A stretch of 64,000 nucleotides of DNA from Aspidapion aeneum (lineage: Eukaryota > Arthropoda > Insecta > Coleoptera > Brentidae). Positions 1 to 11,298 of the stretch are shown here, in pieces (the first letter of the stretch is position 1; every line of letters starts with the position of its first letter). The stretch is from positions 4,558,931 to 4,622,930 of the forward strand of contig OY755047.1 in NCBI GenBank assembly GCA_963576565.1. The letters run 5' to 3'. Under the pieces are notes generated by a model that had not been told where the DNA came from, made no database searches, and worked only from the letters and a program-made list of their open reading frames with translations. The position numbers were made by a program, and so were the translations under genes.

Positions 1-679
1 GACTTTAATACAGAATTTGGAATCATTTTACCTTTGCCCATTAAATATTGCGTTACTTGAACTATTTCAATAATAAAATCTGTATAAAATTAATTTATAA
101 TAAGGCTGGGCCCAAAATTAGGGTATTCCTTATCTTTTATGATTATTGCTCCAAATTTCATAGAGGACACTAAAATGACATTCTAAACAGTTTTTTCAAA
201 TAACTTCTTTCGATATTTTGACATCTAACCTCACTTTTGCCGTCATGACAGTGATCTCGTGACTAATCTCAAAATGTCTTTCTAGGTTATTCAACAAGCA
301 GGATTGATCGTATATAATTTTGAATGAATGAACTTACAAATAAAATTTTTTCCCATAAGTTGTGAACATTATGGGGGACGGGACACTGTATATAAAAATA
401 TAAAAATAATATATATAAAAATATAACCCTGTTCAAAACATACCCCTCTTTTTTTATTGTTTTAGAACTCTTTCACTAATAATAATAATCGGCATCATTT
501 TAATATTCAGTAAAAGGTTGTTCTAAAAATATTTGGGATATTTAGAACCAATAAAGGAGCAGGCACACTTTAAATGGGATTTTAAAAAATCCACGATTTT
601 AATGAAATTCTAGTATGTAGTAGATCGCGATATCCTGATCAAAAGTTCTCATGGGCTCAAAGCGATCCTATGAGTGGTT
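1..679. other. No gene seen; AT-rich intergenic sequence
   Basis: No convincing open frame, RNA gene or repeat boundary is visible here. The stretch is AT-rich with short homopolymers. Confidence 0.5.
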
Positions 680-1066
680 TCCAAGATACCGTGGCGGGTA
701 TGGGGCTCCCCCAACATATGAATAAATTGATTTTTTATTTAAAAAATAAACTTTAATACAAAAAAGTGATAAAAATAATTGACTCTTATATTTGATGCTA
801 GATGTCATGTGATAATTTTTATGTACAAGGGGTACTCAAAAAGTCCAATATTTCTATTTAATTCATAATTTTATTTAAATAAACGGATATATAATACTTT
901 TTGAGTATCCCCTGTACATCAAAATTGCCACGTGACGTCTAGCATAGTTGTCAAATATAAGAGTCAATTATTTTTATCACTTTCTTGTATTACAGTTTAA
1001 GTTTTACAAAAGAATTTCAATTTATTTGTATTTTGGGGGACGCCCATACCCGTCACTGTATCTCGG
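680..1066. mobile_element. Foldback (MITE-like) palindrome, about 390 bp
   Basis: The left arm (about 680-845) and right arm (about 895-1066) are inverted copies. Matching blocks include CGGGTATGG near the outer ends, GTGATAAAAATAATTGACTC in the middle, and the inner pair GGTACTCAAAAAGT / ACTTTTTGAGTATCC around 830-910. There is no coding capacity. A clear target duplication was not found, so the class is unknown; a non-autonomous DNA transposon is the simplest reading. Confidence 0.7.
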
Positions 1067-1069
1067 AGG

Positions 1070-1175
1070 GTAGGGGACAATTCGCCGCTGCCGATTCCCC
1101 GCAGCCGATTCGCCGCGGGACAATTCGCCGCCGGCCGATTCGCCGCGGGGACAATCCGCCGCGAGATTTTTTATT
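1070..1175. repeat. GC-rich ATTCGCCGC repeat
   Basis: Four to five imperfect copies of a unit like GACAATTCGCCGC or CCGATTCGCCGC sit side by side in otherwise AT-rich DNA. A related, more decayed stretch lies at 59425-59500. It directly follows the outer end of the foldback at 680-1066. Confidence 0.7.
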
Positions 1176-1239
1176 TATTTTATGATGTTACCCCAGCCAT
1201 TTTTCACATATTTCATGAATAAAAAGATTACAGAGTATA

Positions 1240-1580
1240 AAATTCGCCATCATGAGGCTTCGCCCCCTCCCCCAGAGAAATCAGCCCCCCCCAAATTTTG
1301 AGGCAAATCGGTTTATAAACAAGAAAGTGCGCCATTGTGGAACTGCCATTTTGATTTTTTGTAAATTTTAGTTAAAAATAATAATCAGCGAGCTGAAAGA
1401 TCTCAAAGTTCCGAGTTTGATGCAAATCGGTTGATAAATGGGAAAATTCGCCATTTTGGATCCACCATTTTCATTTTTTTAAATTTAAGTCAAAAATTGT
1501 ATTAAGTTACCTTAAGCGCCGCGATGTTTCAAGTTTGAGGCAAATCGGTTCATAAATAGGAAAATCCGCCATTTTATTTA
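1240..1580 (+). repeat. Three diverged tandem units of about 118 bp
   Basis: The block GCAAATCGGTT plus CATAAATAGG-like plus CGCCATTTTG recurs starting near 1303, 1422 and 1540, spacings of 119 and 118 bp. The units are clearly diverged, so the array is old. Confidence 0.7.
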
Positions 1581-1830
1581 TTTTTCTAATAAAAAAAATA
1601 TTGAATTGTATTATACTAACCACCAAATAACTAACAATTGCCAATGGTAATATCATGTCGCACAGTGGAACGTTTTGAAGATCTAGGTGGACAACCTCTG
1701 AGCAACATTAACACTCTTTAATGCTTGATTTTTTTAGCTTTAAAATAACATAAAATACTTAAAAGCATTTAGTATTTGCAATATTACCTACCTCTTATAT
1801 AGGGTGATTCAGATTTTAACGATTTTAAGA

Positions 1831-2249
1831 TTTGTAGTCATACTGTATGCTTTTAACGAAAATTGTTTCAACAAATTTTATAACAATGAAGTAACGGTAT
1901 ATTTTTTTTCAGTTTTTGCAAGAAGGAATTTAAATAAAACTGTTTTGCAATATACAAGGTGTTTCAGAAAAATTTAAATAAAGACGTTTGAGGCGGTAAG
2001 GGACGATCAAGAAAAAAATTCCGGTCTTATCTATCACTGAATTTGTAGTCATACTGTATGCTTTTAACGAAAATTGTTTCAACAAATTTTATAACAATGA
2101 AGTAACGGTATATTTTTTTTCAGTTTTTGCAAGAAGGAATTTAAATAAAACTGTTTTGCAATATACAAGGTGTTTCAGAAAAATTTAAATAAAGACGTTT
2201 GAGGCGGTAAGGGACGATCAAGAAAAAAATTCCGGTCTTATCTATCACT
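1831..2249 (+). repeat. Near-perfect 211-bp tandem duplication
   Basis: The sequence from 1831 to 2041 is repeated from 2042 to about 2249 with no difference I can see. The unit starts TTTGTAGTCATACTGTATGC and ends TCTATCACT. The identity implies a recent event, in contrast to the decayed host element around it. Confidence 0.95.
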
Positions 2250-2789
2250 ACCTGAAAAATAAATGCATTAAAAATTTTAAACCTCCCACCCCTTCCCGAG
2301 GTGAAACCAACCCCTAAAATTATAATGGGAAATGTTCATCGGATGGTATTATCTTTAAAGCGGTTTAATGTGAGAAAATTTAAGAGATATTTGGATTTTA
2401 ATTTTATATAACGAAGAAAGTTTTAAAAAATATTTATTAAATTGGAAAATTCCATTTTTATTTGAAAAATATCATTACTTAACATAACAAATAATAGAAA
2501 AGGTAACTAACAGTCCATTTTATTATTATCTTGCAAACTAAACTGTGTTAATTAATTTCTCAATCTGACACAAAAAAGACAAGAAAAATATATTATCATA
2601 TTTCTAAAACCGCATAATAATAACTCACTCCGTTTAAAACTTAATTTTTTGGATTTTTTAACCTCAAAAAACTTCCCTTGGGGTTTAGTGCAGATGCAGA
2701 TTTAGAAGACGGTAAGACATGCCAATTTTGGTAAAAAAGTGGCGCTATTGTATCAAAGAAAACATTTTAATGCTTTTTCAAAATATTGA

Positions 2790-2975
2790 GAAATAAATGG
2801 ATCCATGAGGGATCTGATACCTTCCTAGCTAGCCTATTAGCACACTTCAAGTGAAGCAATGATAATATATGAGCTTTGAAAAGTCTTTTGTATATATCTG
2901 AGAAACTGAAGCTCTTACTACTTTTTTAGTTATAACACGAATTATTGAGTAAAATATAGTCTACTATATTACGAA
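2790..2975 (+). repeat. Dispersed repeat, second copy at 38835-39012
   Basis: ATAAATGGATC, GGATCTGATACCT, AGCACACTTCAAGTGA, a GAAGCTC block and a final GTTATAACAC..GTTATT block occur in the same order here and at 38835-39012. No coding capacity is seen. A short ATAAATGGATCCATGA match also occurs near 55900. Confidence 0.65.
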
Positions 2976-3129
2976 AACTGTATATTGATATGATGCTCCG
3001 TTAAAAAGATAGATTTTTAAAATTTTTATTGTTAAAAAACTGTCATTAGCATTCATAGATTTTGACCAAAATCTAATCAGCTCGTAAGAGTATCGAGCAC
3101 TATTTTACCTGAAAATTTTATGAAAATCG

Positions 3130-3222
3130 GTTTAATAACACATTTTCGGCGTTATCTAAAAAAAATTTTTTTCGGCGAAAATAATACCTATTAATAATAC
3201 CAATGCTATGCGGGCTAGAAAG
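3130..3222 (+). repeat. Dispersed repeat, inverted copy at 42098-42192
   Basis: AATAACACATTTTCGGCGTT, then GAAAATAATACCT, then ATGCTATGCGGGCTAG match the reverse complement of 42098-42192 in order. The 42-kb copy forms one arm of a larger inverted repeat (41508-42153). Confidence 0.65.
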
Positions 3223-4245
3223 GAAAAAACTAAAAATTGTGACTTTTTGAAAGAAAAAAAGTCCTAAAAAAAATTGTTAACGTCATTTTATTGGCCTAGT
3301 CATATTTATAGAATTTTATTCAATTTGTTTAAAAGAAGGCGACTATTTTAATTTTTCGAATAACTCAATTTAAGTTTTTAAGCATTATTTTGAAACCCCC
3401 TGTAGATATTTTTAACTTCGACACTGCATCCGATTAAGCTCGCAATAGCGCCACTTTTTTCCTTTTGAACGAATATCGTAAGTGTTAACGTTTCTGAAAA
3501 TCCCACAAAGCCCTATGTACTTACTTTTATCTGGACACCCTGTAGACAAACAGACACATTGACTCATCGTGATATAGAAAAATGCACGAAGATTGACTAA
3601 TTTGGGTTAGAAAATCCCCAAAGGGCACATTTGTGAAGGTGTCAAAAAGAAAATGTCATTAAACACAAATAATACGTTTTCTATTTTTAGAGTTGCAGGC
3701 TAACAAAATAATTAAGTACAAGTTTACCGCAAAAACAGGACAAAATTTCAATACTGCGTCAGAAAGTAGAGATTTCGGTTAATTGGAGAATAATAAAACT
3801 AACATCAACAAATTCTAACAAACTAAAGTTTCAGTCCAACAAAAAGTATATAAAAATAAAATTTTCCTTACCAAAACACCAGCGAATTCATAAAATCATA
3901 GCAAGTAAAACACTGCAAGAATGACAGTCAAAATGCTTCCCTAGTCTTAAGGACATGTCACTCTAAAAATGCCTGGCACTTGTTTTACTCCAGCGCCTAC
4001 TACGCGGGAAAAAACAATATTGTTTTAAAGCATTGCCCATAATTAAGATTAAAATGTCTAAGCAGAATATTTTTAAGATGCAACTTTCAATGCAAATATC
4101 TTGACAACCAGAGGGGATAAAAAAATAATATTTTTGATCTAGGATGTATGGAATATGCTCTTTAATTGTAGGTAGCTGATATGTTAATTTATAGTACTTA
4201 ACTATGTCCACCTAGATTAGTCAAACGTTCCACTGTGTGTCGGAC

Positions 4246-4563
4246 CAGTGGCGGATCCAGGGGGGCCAGAGGGGCCCGGGCACCCCCCCCCTTGCCTGAC
4301 ATAAAACTTTTTTTAGTTGAAAGGAAGAAAATGCCAATGCATCAACTGCTAGTATCAATAAAATTTACCCCCAACATCACTTTTTTCATGTTTTTTTCTA
4401 AAACAGACTGAGTGTTTCAAAAATTTTCGCCAGCGGCGCATTTTGCCACCTGCATTTTAAATTTCAGACCTAAAAATTATTAACAACGAACGCAAACTAG
4501 AAATATTTTGGTTTCTGCATCCTTCTTGGCCCCTCCCCCCTGGAAATTCTGGATCCACCACTA
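4246..4563. mobile_element. hAT-like MITE with CAGTGGCGGATCCAG end
   Basis: The left end CAGTGGCGGATCCAGG and right end CTGGATCCACCACTA form inverted repeats with adjoining C/G runs. The inside is 318 bp without coding capacity. Flanking 8-bp sequences do not match well, so the duplication is lost or the borders are slightly off. It lies 3 bp from the Transib-like element's target duplication. Confidence 0.65.
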
Positions 4564-4756
4564 AACCGGTCATTCTAATAACCGGACGCGGATATTAGTA
4601 TGTTGGCAACAATGCATTCTAGAGCCAGAGAATTACCTCTTTCCGTTTTAATGCGGAGACTAAATACTTTTATCATATTTACAACATATTTTATTCGGTG
4701 GGCCTGCTGTGTTTTATTTTTATTGTTGAGTTGGGTAGTAATAAATCTATTTGAAA

Positions 4757-4997
4757 TGACGCCTAGTAAAATCTTCTTAGTTTACGTAAAAAAATTGAAG
4801 TTGTTAACGTTTCGGAGAAGGAACATCTATTAGCATGAAAGATTGCTGAAAAATTTAATATCGGAAAAACTCAAGCAGCGGAAATTGTTAATAAATATAT
4901 ATTAAAATTTAGCAGTTCTGTCTCATAAGCGGACACCTCCAATAAGCGGACAAATTCGACGAAACCGTGAGTGTCCGCTTATAGCAGGTTTCACTGT
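4757..4997 (+). pseudogene. Tigger/pogo transposase N-terminus, frameshifted, with 3' terminal repeat
   Basis: An ATG at 4757 opens MTPSKIFL; after a one-base loss the frame continues as a helix-turn-helix region (VVNVSEKEHL, then KIAEKFNIGKTQAAEIV) at about 4803-4900, with one in-frame stop. This matches the CENP-B/psq-type N-terminal DNA-binding domain of Tigger transposases. Directly after it come AAGCGGACACCTCC blocks and the terminal repeat ending GTTTCACTG, followed by TA at 4998. The left terminal repeat is missing. The same arrangement occurs, more complete, at 34431-34698. Confidence 0.75.
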
Positions 4998-5439
4998 ATT
5001 TCAAAAAAGGCTCCTTAAAAAGTTACCAATTTTTTTTAATAAAAATCTCATTTAAATTCGTGCAACGGTACAACAAAGAAAAAAACTAAAATAAACTTCA
5101 CAATTTAAATTAGATCCGCTTGCAGGTGGCCATTTTGTAAATATTTAATAAATGTTTAATTTGTAATAAATTATTTATTCCTAAATACCACAAGCTTATT
5201 AGTAATGCATATTATTTTTTCTAAGATATTTTGCTTTTATTTCACATTAACGTTAATTAATCTAATTAATAAATACCTATGGATAAGTTAATTTAATTTA
5301 TCTAAAAATAATTGTTTGACACTTTGTTATACATATAAAGCATAATTAAATGTTATAAGCATCATGGGAAATTATTACTGTATATAAGATAAGAATAACT
5401 GCATTTAAATACACACGTAGGAGGTAGGTAGAGTTCTGA
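4998..5439. other. No gene seen
   Basis: AT-rich sequence between a Tigger remnant and a LINE B copy; nothing recognisable. Confidence 0.5.
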
Positions 5440-6925
5440 AGTATGGAAATTCATTGATACGTTGAAAAACCTAACAAAAGAAAAAAGAAACATTCATATC
5501 ATCAAACCAGAACAATGGACAGAACACTACAAGAGACTGCTGCAGGATACAAGACCCGAATATCTGTCAGCCTCTCCGAGGAGAGACATAGAAGTTAATT
5601 AATAACATAGCATGGAGAGGAAGTAATTATCGAAAAAGAAATGATAAAGAATAGTATTAAAAAGCTTAATACCGGAAAAGTTAGCGGACCTGGGGAAATA
5701 TACGCTGAAATGCTCAAATATGGATCAGGGAACTACTAGAAAGTCTCACATATATTATCAATCAATGCATAAACGGACATCCAGTACCTGATGATTGGAA
5801 AATAGCATTCATATTCTCAATACATAAAAAAGGAACAATTGCTGGATTGCAATAACTACAGAGGAATTTCCGTAACCAGTACTCTAAGAAGATTGTACGG
5901 TAGGATGTTGTTACCTTTGTGGACCTACAAAAAGCATATGATACCGTTCCAGTAGAAAAATTATGGACGGTGTTAGAACAAACTGATCATACATATATAA
6001 AAGAGATAAAAGAACTTTACAAAGGGTCAAAATCTAAAATTAAAATTGGAAATCGACGAAAGGCTTAAGACACGCAGGTTGTATCTCTCCAACTCTTTTT
6101 AAAATATCTGTAGCAGTAGCTCTAAAAAACTGGACACGTAAACGACCGATTTACCATATAATTACAGTTTGCTGACGACCAAATAATTGTAGCTAATGAT
6201 AAAGAAGACATGGAGTATATGATGAGAAAGTTAACGGAAGAATACCAAATGTGGGGTGTAACAGGAATCGTGGACAAGACACAGTACTTATGTATTGGAA
6301 ACGAATCAAATAAGTTAGAACTAGACAATGGACAAACAATATCTCCATGCAATGAGTATGTATACTTGGGTGTCACATTTAATAAGACAGGAACAAACTG
6401 TAAAAAACTGGAAAAAAGAATAGTAAAAGCAAAAAAGGTTATTGGTGGTCTTAACAGTATTTCATGGAGCAGAGAGATAAAAAAGATTGTAAAATTTAAC
6501 ATATATAAAACAATGGTGAAAAGCATGCTGTTGTATGGAATAGACACTTGTCGCGTAAAAAAATACAAAGCAAAAATGGAAAGTGTCGAAATGGATGCAA
6601 TAAGAAGATCAATGAGAATATCTAGAACAGATCATATAAGAATTGAGATCATAAAAAGAAAAAATGGGAATCGGGGGAAGCATAACCGATGACATCACTA
6701 AATAACAACTGATATGATACGGCCATGTACAACAACGAAATATTACCAAAGCAGGTCCTAGAATGGCAAGCAATTGGGCGCAAAAAAAGAGGGCGTCCTA
6801 GACTAGAATGGCAACAGTCAATCAATCAATGAGTCAAAAAATCTGACAGAAGATGATTGTCAGGATCGAAGGAGGTAGAGAATAGGCGTCGGACAACGTA
6901 GAAAAACATGCTTAACCGACATAGC
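5440..6925 (+). pseudogene. LINE B non-LTR retrotransposon, 5'-truncated, broken ORF (longest copy)
   Basis: Translating in changing frames gives the connecting region before RT (EMIKNSIKKLNTGKVSGP near 5640), the RT palm motif VDLQKAYDTVP (near 5925), then FADDQIIVAND (near 6168), followed by the thumb and a C-terminal part containing RISRTDHIR (near 6615). Frames are joined only through several indels and stops, and the segment between the first two RT blocks is deleted, so no enzyme can be made. A 160-codon open piece at 6210-6692 covers the region after the catalytic aspartates. The 3' end reads ...GGATCGAAGGAGGTAGAG..., shared with copies at 11070, 24690 and 57961. The clade (RTE- or Jockey-like) is not resolved by eye. 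Confidence 0.8.
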
Positions 6926-7707
6926 AGTGTTAGTGATGTAAAAAAAAATTGTTCTGAACTTCTTTTAGGGTAGGCAACCTTTTTTTTTATTTTTCGCTTT
7001 CATTGTATGCAAACCACTGATCTTAAAATAGAATAATTTATTAATTGTGCGACACTCTTGCTCTTGCTATAAGAATAACTAATTTTGTCGTATATTATAT
7101 TTAGCTTTTGAGGCGTGCACATATTACAAGCCTCAATTGGTCTTAATTAAGCTATACTTTGTTAATGAATAAAATAAGACTGTTACGAAACGAAAATCTA
7201 AGGTTTATAGGCGCCATATTATAACAGATTTCATCCTTTATTTTAAGCAAAACCTACTTTTAAAAAATATGTAATAAAAATTTAAAAAAATTCTGTAAAG
7301 TGTTCATAGTTCACTGAAGTGTATTTATCTATTCCCGTGAAGTGTTTTAGTTTACTATTTTTCCTGATACTATTGAAATGACAATAGCACATTCTATAAA
7401 AATGTATTTTTATTAGTAAAAAACAAAGTAAGATTATAATTTGTTTATTAATTAATTTTCAAATATTTGTACTTGCTCTGTAAAAATTAGCTGTTGATGG
7501 TAAAAAATTTTGTTTTTGTTTAAAATGTAATTTGTTTAGAACCATTCCATATTTTTTTACCAATCTTGTAAAAAAAGATATTGTCAATAAAGATTTACTA
7601 TTTGACGATATTTCTATGCAAATTTGAAAATAAATTATACCAAGATTTAGATGGAAAAGTCCTGAAAAAATTATATTTTAAACAGAAACAACCTTTTTAC
7701 CTTCCAC
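6926..7707. other. No gene seen
   Basis: AT-rich, no repeat structure noticed. The short open frames here lack any recognisable motif. Confidence 0.5.
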
Positions 7708-7840
7708 CGCTGATTTTCACTGAACAGCTGATTTTCATCAAACAGCTGATTTTGACTAAACAGCTGATTTATTTTGACAGAAACAGCTGATTCATTTAGA
7801 GTAATATCAGCTGATGTATTTTGATAGATATCAGCTGAAT
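7708..7840 (+). repeat. CAGCTGATTT minisatellite with six E-box palindromes
   Basis: CAGCTG occurs at 7725, 7743, 7761, 7784, 7808 and 7832, spaced 18, 18, 23, 24 and 24 bp, in the unit AACAGCTGATTTTNANTNA. A seventh, degenerate unit precedes them at 7709. CAGCTG is a class of bHLH site, so a regulatory role is possible but unproven; a decaying minisatellite is sufficient explanation. Confidence 0.8.
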
Positions 7841-8459
7841 CCATCTGAGATTGATCTAGACAGAGCGTATAGCCTTCTCTCTTTCTGAAGCGTGTTAAGG
7901 TCATTCTCGTGTTGCCAATGGTTTAACTCGTAGTTTGCATTTCTTCCGCTTGGTGTTCTGTGTGTAAGCGTTTTGCCGAGAAGAGGTTTTTTTTAAATTA
8001 ATTAATATTATCTTAAAGTAAGAAAGTCTTACTATAAGAATATTATTTTATGTATGGTGGACGCAATGCCCTTTCACATTTTGTATACACTCTTAAATAT
8101 CTCCTATTACAAACAGGGACACAAAAGGTGGGCTATTATCCTCATTCCAGATTATCCCTATTAGAACTCAAATAACCTGTCTAGTTATCCCAAATCAGGG
8201 AGACCCTCGGAACAATTTTACAGACGCAGTTTTCCGCAAAAGCGGCCTTTCATCTTTTGAGGTAATAATTTGTCCCCTTGCCTTCTTTGTATACCCCAAT
8301 CCTCCTTTTTTCCATTGATGGAATCAGATTTATTAGTATTTCTAAAATGCTTCCTTGGAAACCAAAAAGTCATTTCCTTATCTCTAGTATTTAATTTCAT
8401 TTTTGGGCAGCATCCGGCAAATTAAGCTACATATTAAAAAATGAAAAATATCCTCAGTA
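7841..8459. other. No gene seen
   Basis: No coding or repeat structure recognised apart from short low-complexity runs. Confidence 0.5.
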
Positions 8460-8895
8460 ACTCAAAACGAAAGTGTATAGCCTATGTATCCTTCCTGTAC
8501 TTACATATGGATCCCAGACCTGGACATTTACAAAACCAAACAGGGATAAGGTAACAAAAACCCAAAAATGGAAAGACAAATGTTACATGTAAAGCTAACA
8601 GATAGAAAAAGGAATGAATGGATAAGAAATAAAATAAAAGTAAGGGATGTCAGAGGAGAGGTAGCAAAATTAAAATGGAAATTTGCCGGTTATAATATCC
8701 GACAGAAAGACGATGGATGGAACAAATGTTTTGTAAACTGAAGAACTTGGGAAAATAAAAGAAGTAGCGGAAGACTCAATGACCCCAAATGAGATGAGCG
8801 GACGATTTGAAGAAACATGCGGGGACTAGATGGATGAGCACGGCGACAGAGAAGAGTGAAAGATACTGATAGCCAGTTATCGCCTGCGCACACTG
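8460..8895 (+). pseudogene. LINE C 3' fragment
   Basis: At about 8486 the frame reads LPVLTYGSQTWTF, the block that follows the RT thumb in many non-LTR retrotransposons, then DKVTKTQKWK before a stop. The same block occurs in the minus-strand copy at 29863-30186 (LALAYGSQTWTL), and matching DNA continues to about 8850 (GAGAGGTAGCAAAATTAAAA). Stops and frameshifts are frequent. Only the last few hundred bases of the element are present. Confidence 0.75.
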
Positions 8896-9000
8896 TTAGG
8901 AATCACTTTTAAGAATTTTTACAGAGGAAAAAGTGGGACATCCTAGGAAAGATTTACGAAAATTCAACCTGTTACTTATCATTTAAAAAATAGATCAGTG

Positions 9001-10277
9001 TACAGGGTGTCCCAAATTGGGCACTTTTAGGGGGTTTAAGGTACTTCTAGGGGAGACAGAGAAAAACTGACCACGCATTGCGACGCTCAAATTTCAAGAG
9101 AAGACTTATAGTGAAAACAGCATTTTGAAATATCGTCTCGTCTTTGAGCTACGGGGGCTTTTTGAAAAGTCTGCATTTTTGAAGGGGGTCTATAACTTCG
9201 TTATTAGTGGACATTTTGATTTAGAGTAAATTGCAGTTTTATAGACTTTGTCACGAGGAATTCACCCGCTAAATTATATTTTAACTGTCACTTTTAGTTT
9301 TTGAGATATGACATAGAGTTGCATTTTTTTTTATGGAATGTCCTATAATTTAAATAATTTTCGAATTCGTCATTGAATTCTTTTCAAAATGATGTATCAT
9401 ATGCCATAGTTTGATTGAGCGGTTTAGGAGATATTCAGCTTTTTCACTTATTTCTAGTGCGCTATGATTTGCTGCTGAGGCAGATAAAGGTACTCCAGTA
9501 TTTTTATTATTTTACACAGTCACAAATATAGTAAGGCTGGTTTGGAAAAATTACAATTCAGCTGACGGCCCTCAAAGTCTAGTTATAAAAAGTTTTAAAA
9601 AAATGATACATATTTCAAAATAAAATTAAAACGCTTTTGTGCAAAATAATTTCATATCAAAGCGTAATGTCAAATTGTTTAAACAATTGAAAACAATGAC
9701 AAAATGCCAAGACGTAAGGCAAACTTGATTTGCATAGTATAAGACAACAAAACTATAGGAGCATTGAAGTAGAATTTGACCGCAAGGCTTTCACGTCAAT
9801 GGCGCATGACGTCATTCAACGCACACTAGACAAAAATAAAATACTTTAATTATCTCCGAAACCGCTCAATCAAACTATGACATATAATACATCATTTTGA
9901 AAAGAATTCAATCACGAATTCTCGAAAACTAATAAAAATATAGGCCATTCCATAAGAAAAAATGCAACTTTATGTCATATCTCATAAACTAAAAGTGACA
10001 GTTAAAATTTAATTTAATTCCTCGTGACAAAGTCTATAAAATTTCAATTTACTCTAAATCAATATTTCCAATAATAACGAAGTTATAGACCCCCCTTCAA
10101 AATGCAGACTTTTCAAAAAGCCCCCGTAGCTCAAAGACGAGACGATATTTCAAAATGCGGTTTTCACTATAAGTCTTCTCTTGAAATTTGAGCCTCGCAA
10201 TGCGTGGTCAGTTTTTTTCTGTCTTCCCTAGAAGTACCTTAATCCCCCCAAAAGTGCCCAATTTGGGACACCCTGTA
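9001..10277. mobile_element. Foldback element with arms of about 430 bp and ends TACAGGGTGTCCC
   Basis: The left arm (9001-about 9438) begins TACAGGGTGTCCCAAATTGG and the right arm (about 9855-10277) is its inverted copy with scattered mismatches. The middle of about 410 bp is unique and non-coding. Flanks are TA at both ends; CAGTG also occurs just outside on both sides (8996-9000 and 10278-10282). It shares only its terminus with seven other foldbacks in this window. Confidence 0.85.
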
Positions 10278-10282
10278 CAGTG

Positions 10283-10720
10283 CAGTGGCGCACCCAGGAA
10301 TGTGTCTTCGGGGGGGCCCGAGGCCTCTTGGGGGCCGACAGCTAAAAGGGGCGCCTCTCAAAAATCGTGCGACAAAAAAAAACGGTCATCATGTGTAGGG
10401 GGCCCGACAGCTAACAAAAATCGTGCGACCCAAAAAAAAAAAAAGTCATCATGTGTGGGGGCCCGACAGCTAAAAAGGGCGCCCCTCAAAAACCTTGCGA
10501 CCAAAAAAAAAAAAAAAGAACAAGATCATCATGTCTTTAGCGGGGACGCGACGAACTACGCCGCTGCTTGGGGGGGGCCGAAGCCTCATGATGTCAAATT
10601 TTAAGCTATTGTTTGTGTTTTATCATGAAATATGTAAAAAATATGTAAAAAATATGTTAAAAAATCTAAGGCTTGGGGGGGGGGGGCGGTCCCCGGGGAC
10701 CCCCCCTGGGTGCGCCCATG
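10283..10720. mobile_element. hAT-type non-autonomous element with exact 8-bp duplication
   Basis: The element starts CAGTGGCGCACCCAGG and ends with the near-inverse CCTGGGTGCGCCCATG. A perfect 8-bp duplication GTACAGTG flanks it (10275-10282 and 10721-10728), typical of hAT transposition, and places the insertion at the edge of the preceding foldback. Inside are three tandem units of about 65-70 bp with CGACAGCTAA, a GGGCGCCTCTC block, TGCGAC plus an A-run, and CATCATGTGTG. The same internal unit fills the element at 25532, whose ends differ. Confidence 0.85.
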
Positions 10721-10728
10721 GTACAGTG

Positions 10729-11069
10729 GACTATTCTTCTAATGATAACTTATCGCATACCTTTTTTTTATTTTCTTTAAAAGGCGATTTATTTTTACAA
10801 ACAAGTGTTTTTTAGTGAAATTTAAAAATGGAAATTTATGATTTTATCCATTAAAAAAGACAGTATCATGAATAATCTGACCTTGATTCGCCCACAAAGA
10901 GAGTGATAGAAAATGGGACGTAAAGAATCTTTAGGGAATTGCCATGTTGCCACATGTTTTATTTATTTATTTTCTGGAAGAACATACCCTATCAATTTTT
11001 GAATTTAAGAAAGGTGAGATGGAGGAAGATATATTTCTCCATATCTACTTTACTACTGCTATGTTGGTT
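10729..11069. other. No gene seen
   Basis: AT-rich; nothing recognised. Confidence 0.5.
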
Positions 11070-11195
11070 TAGAATGTTTTTCTACGTTGTCCGACGCCTA
11101 TTCTCCACCTCCTTCGATCCTGACAATCATCTTCTGTCAGGTTTTTTTGACTTATTTATCTTTGGATAGACTGCTGCCATTCTAGTACATAATTC
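11070..11195 (-). pseudogene. LINE B 3'-end fragment
   Basis: On the minus strand the sequence is the last about 120 bp of LINE B (CTGACAGAAGATGATTGTCA, GGAGGTGGAGAATAGGCGTC), matching 6845-6905 and 24620-24670. It is the usual short 5'-truncated stump. Confidence 0.75.
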
Positions 11196-11298
11196 AACTT
11201 ATCCGCCAATTTTTGCACTGGTCAAAAGATCTTACAAAGAATATTGTTTCGTTCAATTATTTTTAGTTGTTCTTCTTTTGTGCTTTTGTAAGTGACTA

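Larger units (their letters stand above)
1661..4237. mobile_element. Transib-like DNA transposon, decayed or non-autonomous
   Basis: Both ends begin with CACAGTGGAACGTTT on their own strand (left at 1661, right end at 4237 read inward), and a second conserved block TCTAGGTGGACA follows at terminal positions 22-33 on both sides. The element is flanked by a perfect 5-bp duplication TGTCG (1656-1660 and 4238-4242). Known for the family: Transib elements make 5-bp GC-rich duplications and have termini like the RAG heptamer; here the heptamer CACAGTG is exact. No transposase-like frame is visible in the 2577 bp, so it is a deletion derivative or fully decayed. It contains a 211-bp tandem duplication, an internal inverted pair (2733-2750 with 3443-3460) and two dispersed repeats also found at 38.8 and 42.1 kb. 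A hAT reading (CAGTGG with 8 bp) fits the flanks worse. Confidence 0.7.

Noticed and set aside
985..1185. 66-codon Arg/Pro-rich frame
   Set aside because: Generated by the GC-rich ATTCGCCGC repeat.
6122..6568. 148-codon minus-strand open frame
   Set aside because: Antisense of the LINE B RT region, which has clear RT motifs on the plus strand.
10188..10815. Overlapping plus-strand frames of 138 and 106 codons
   Set aside because: They run across a foldback arm and the tandem units of a hAT MITE; Lys runs come from A-tracts.
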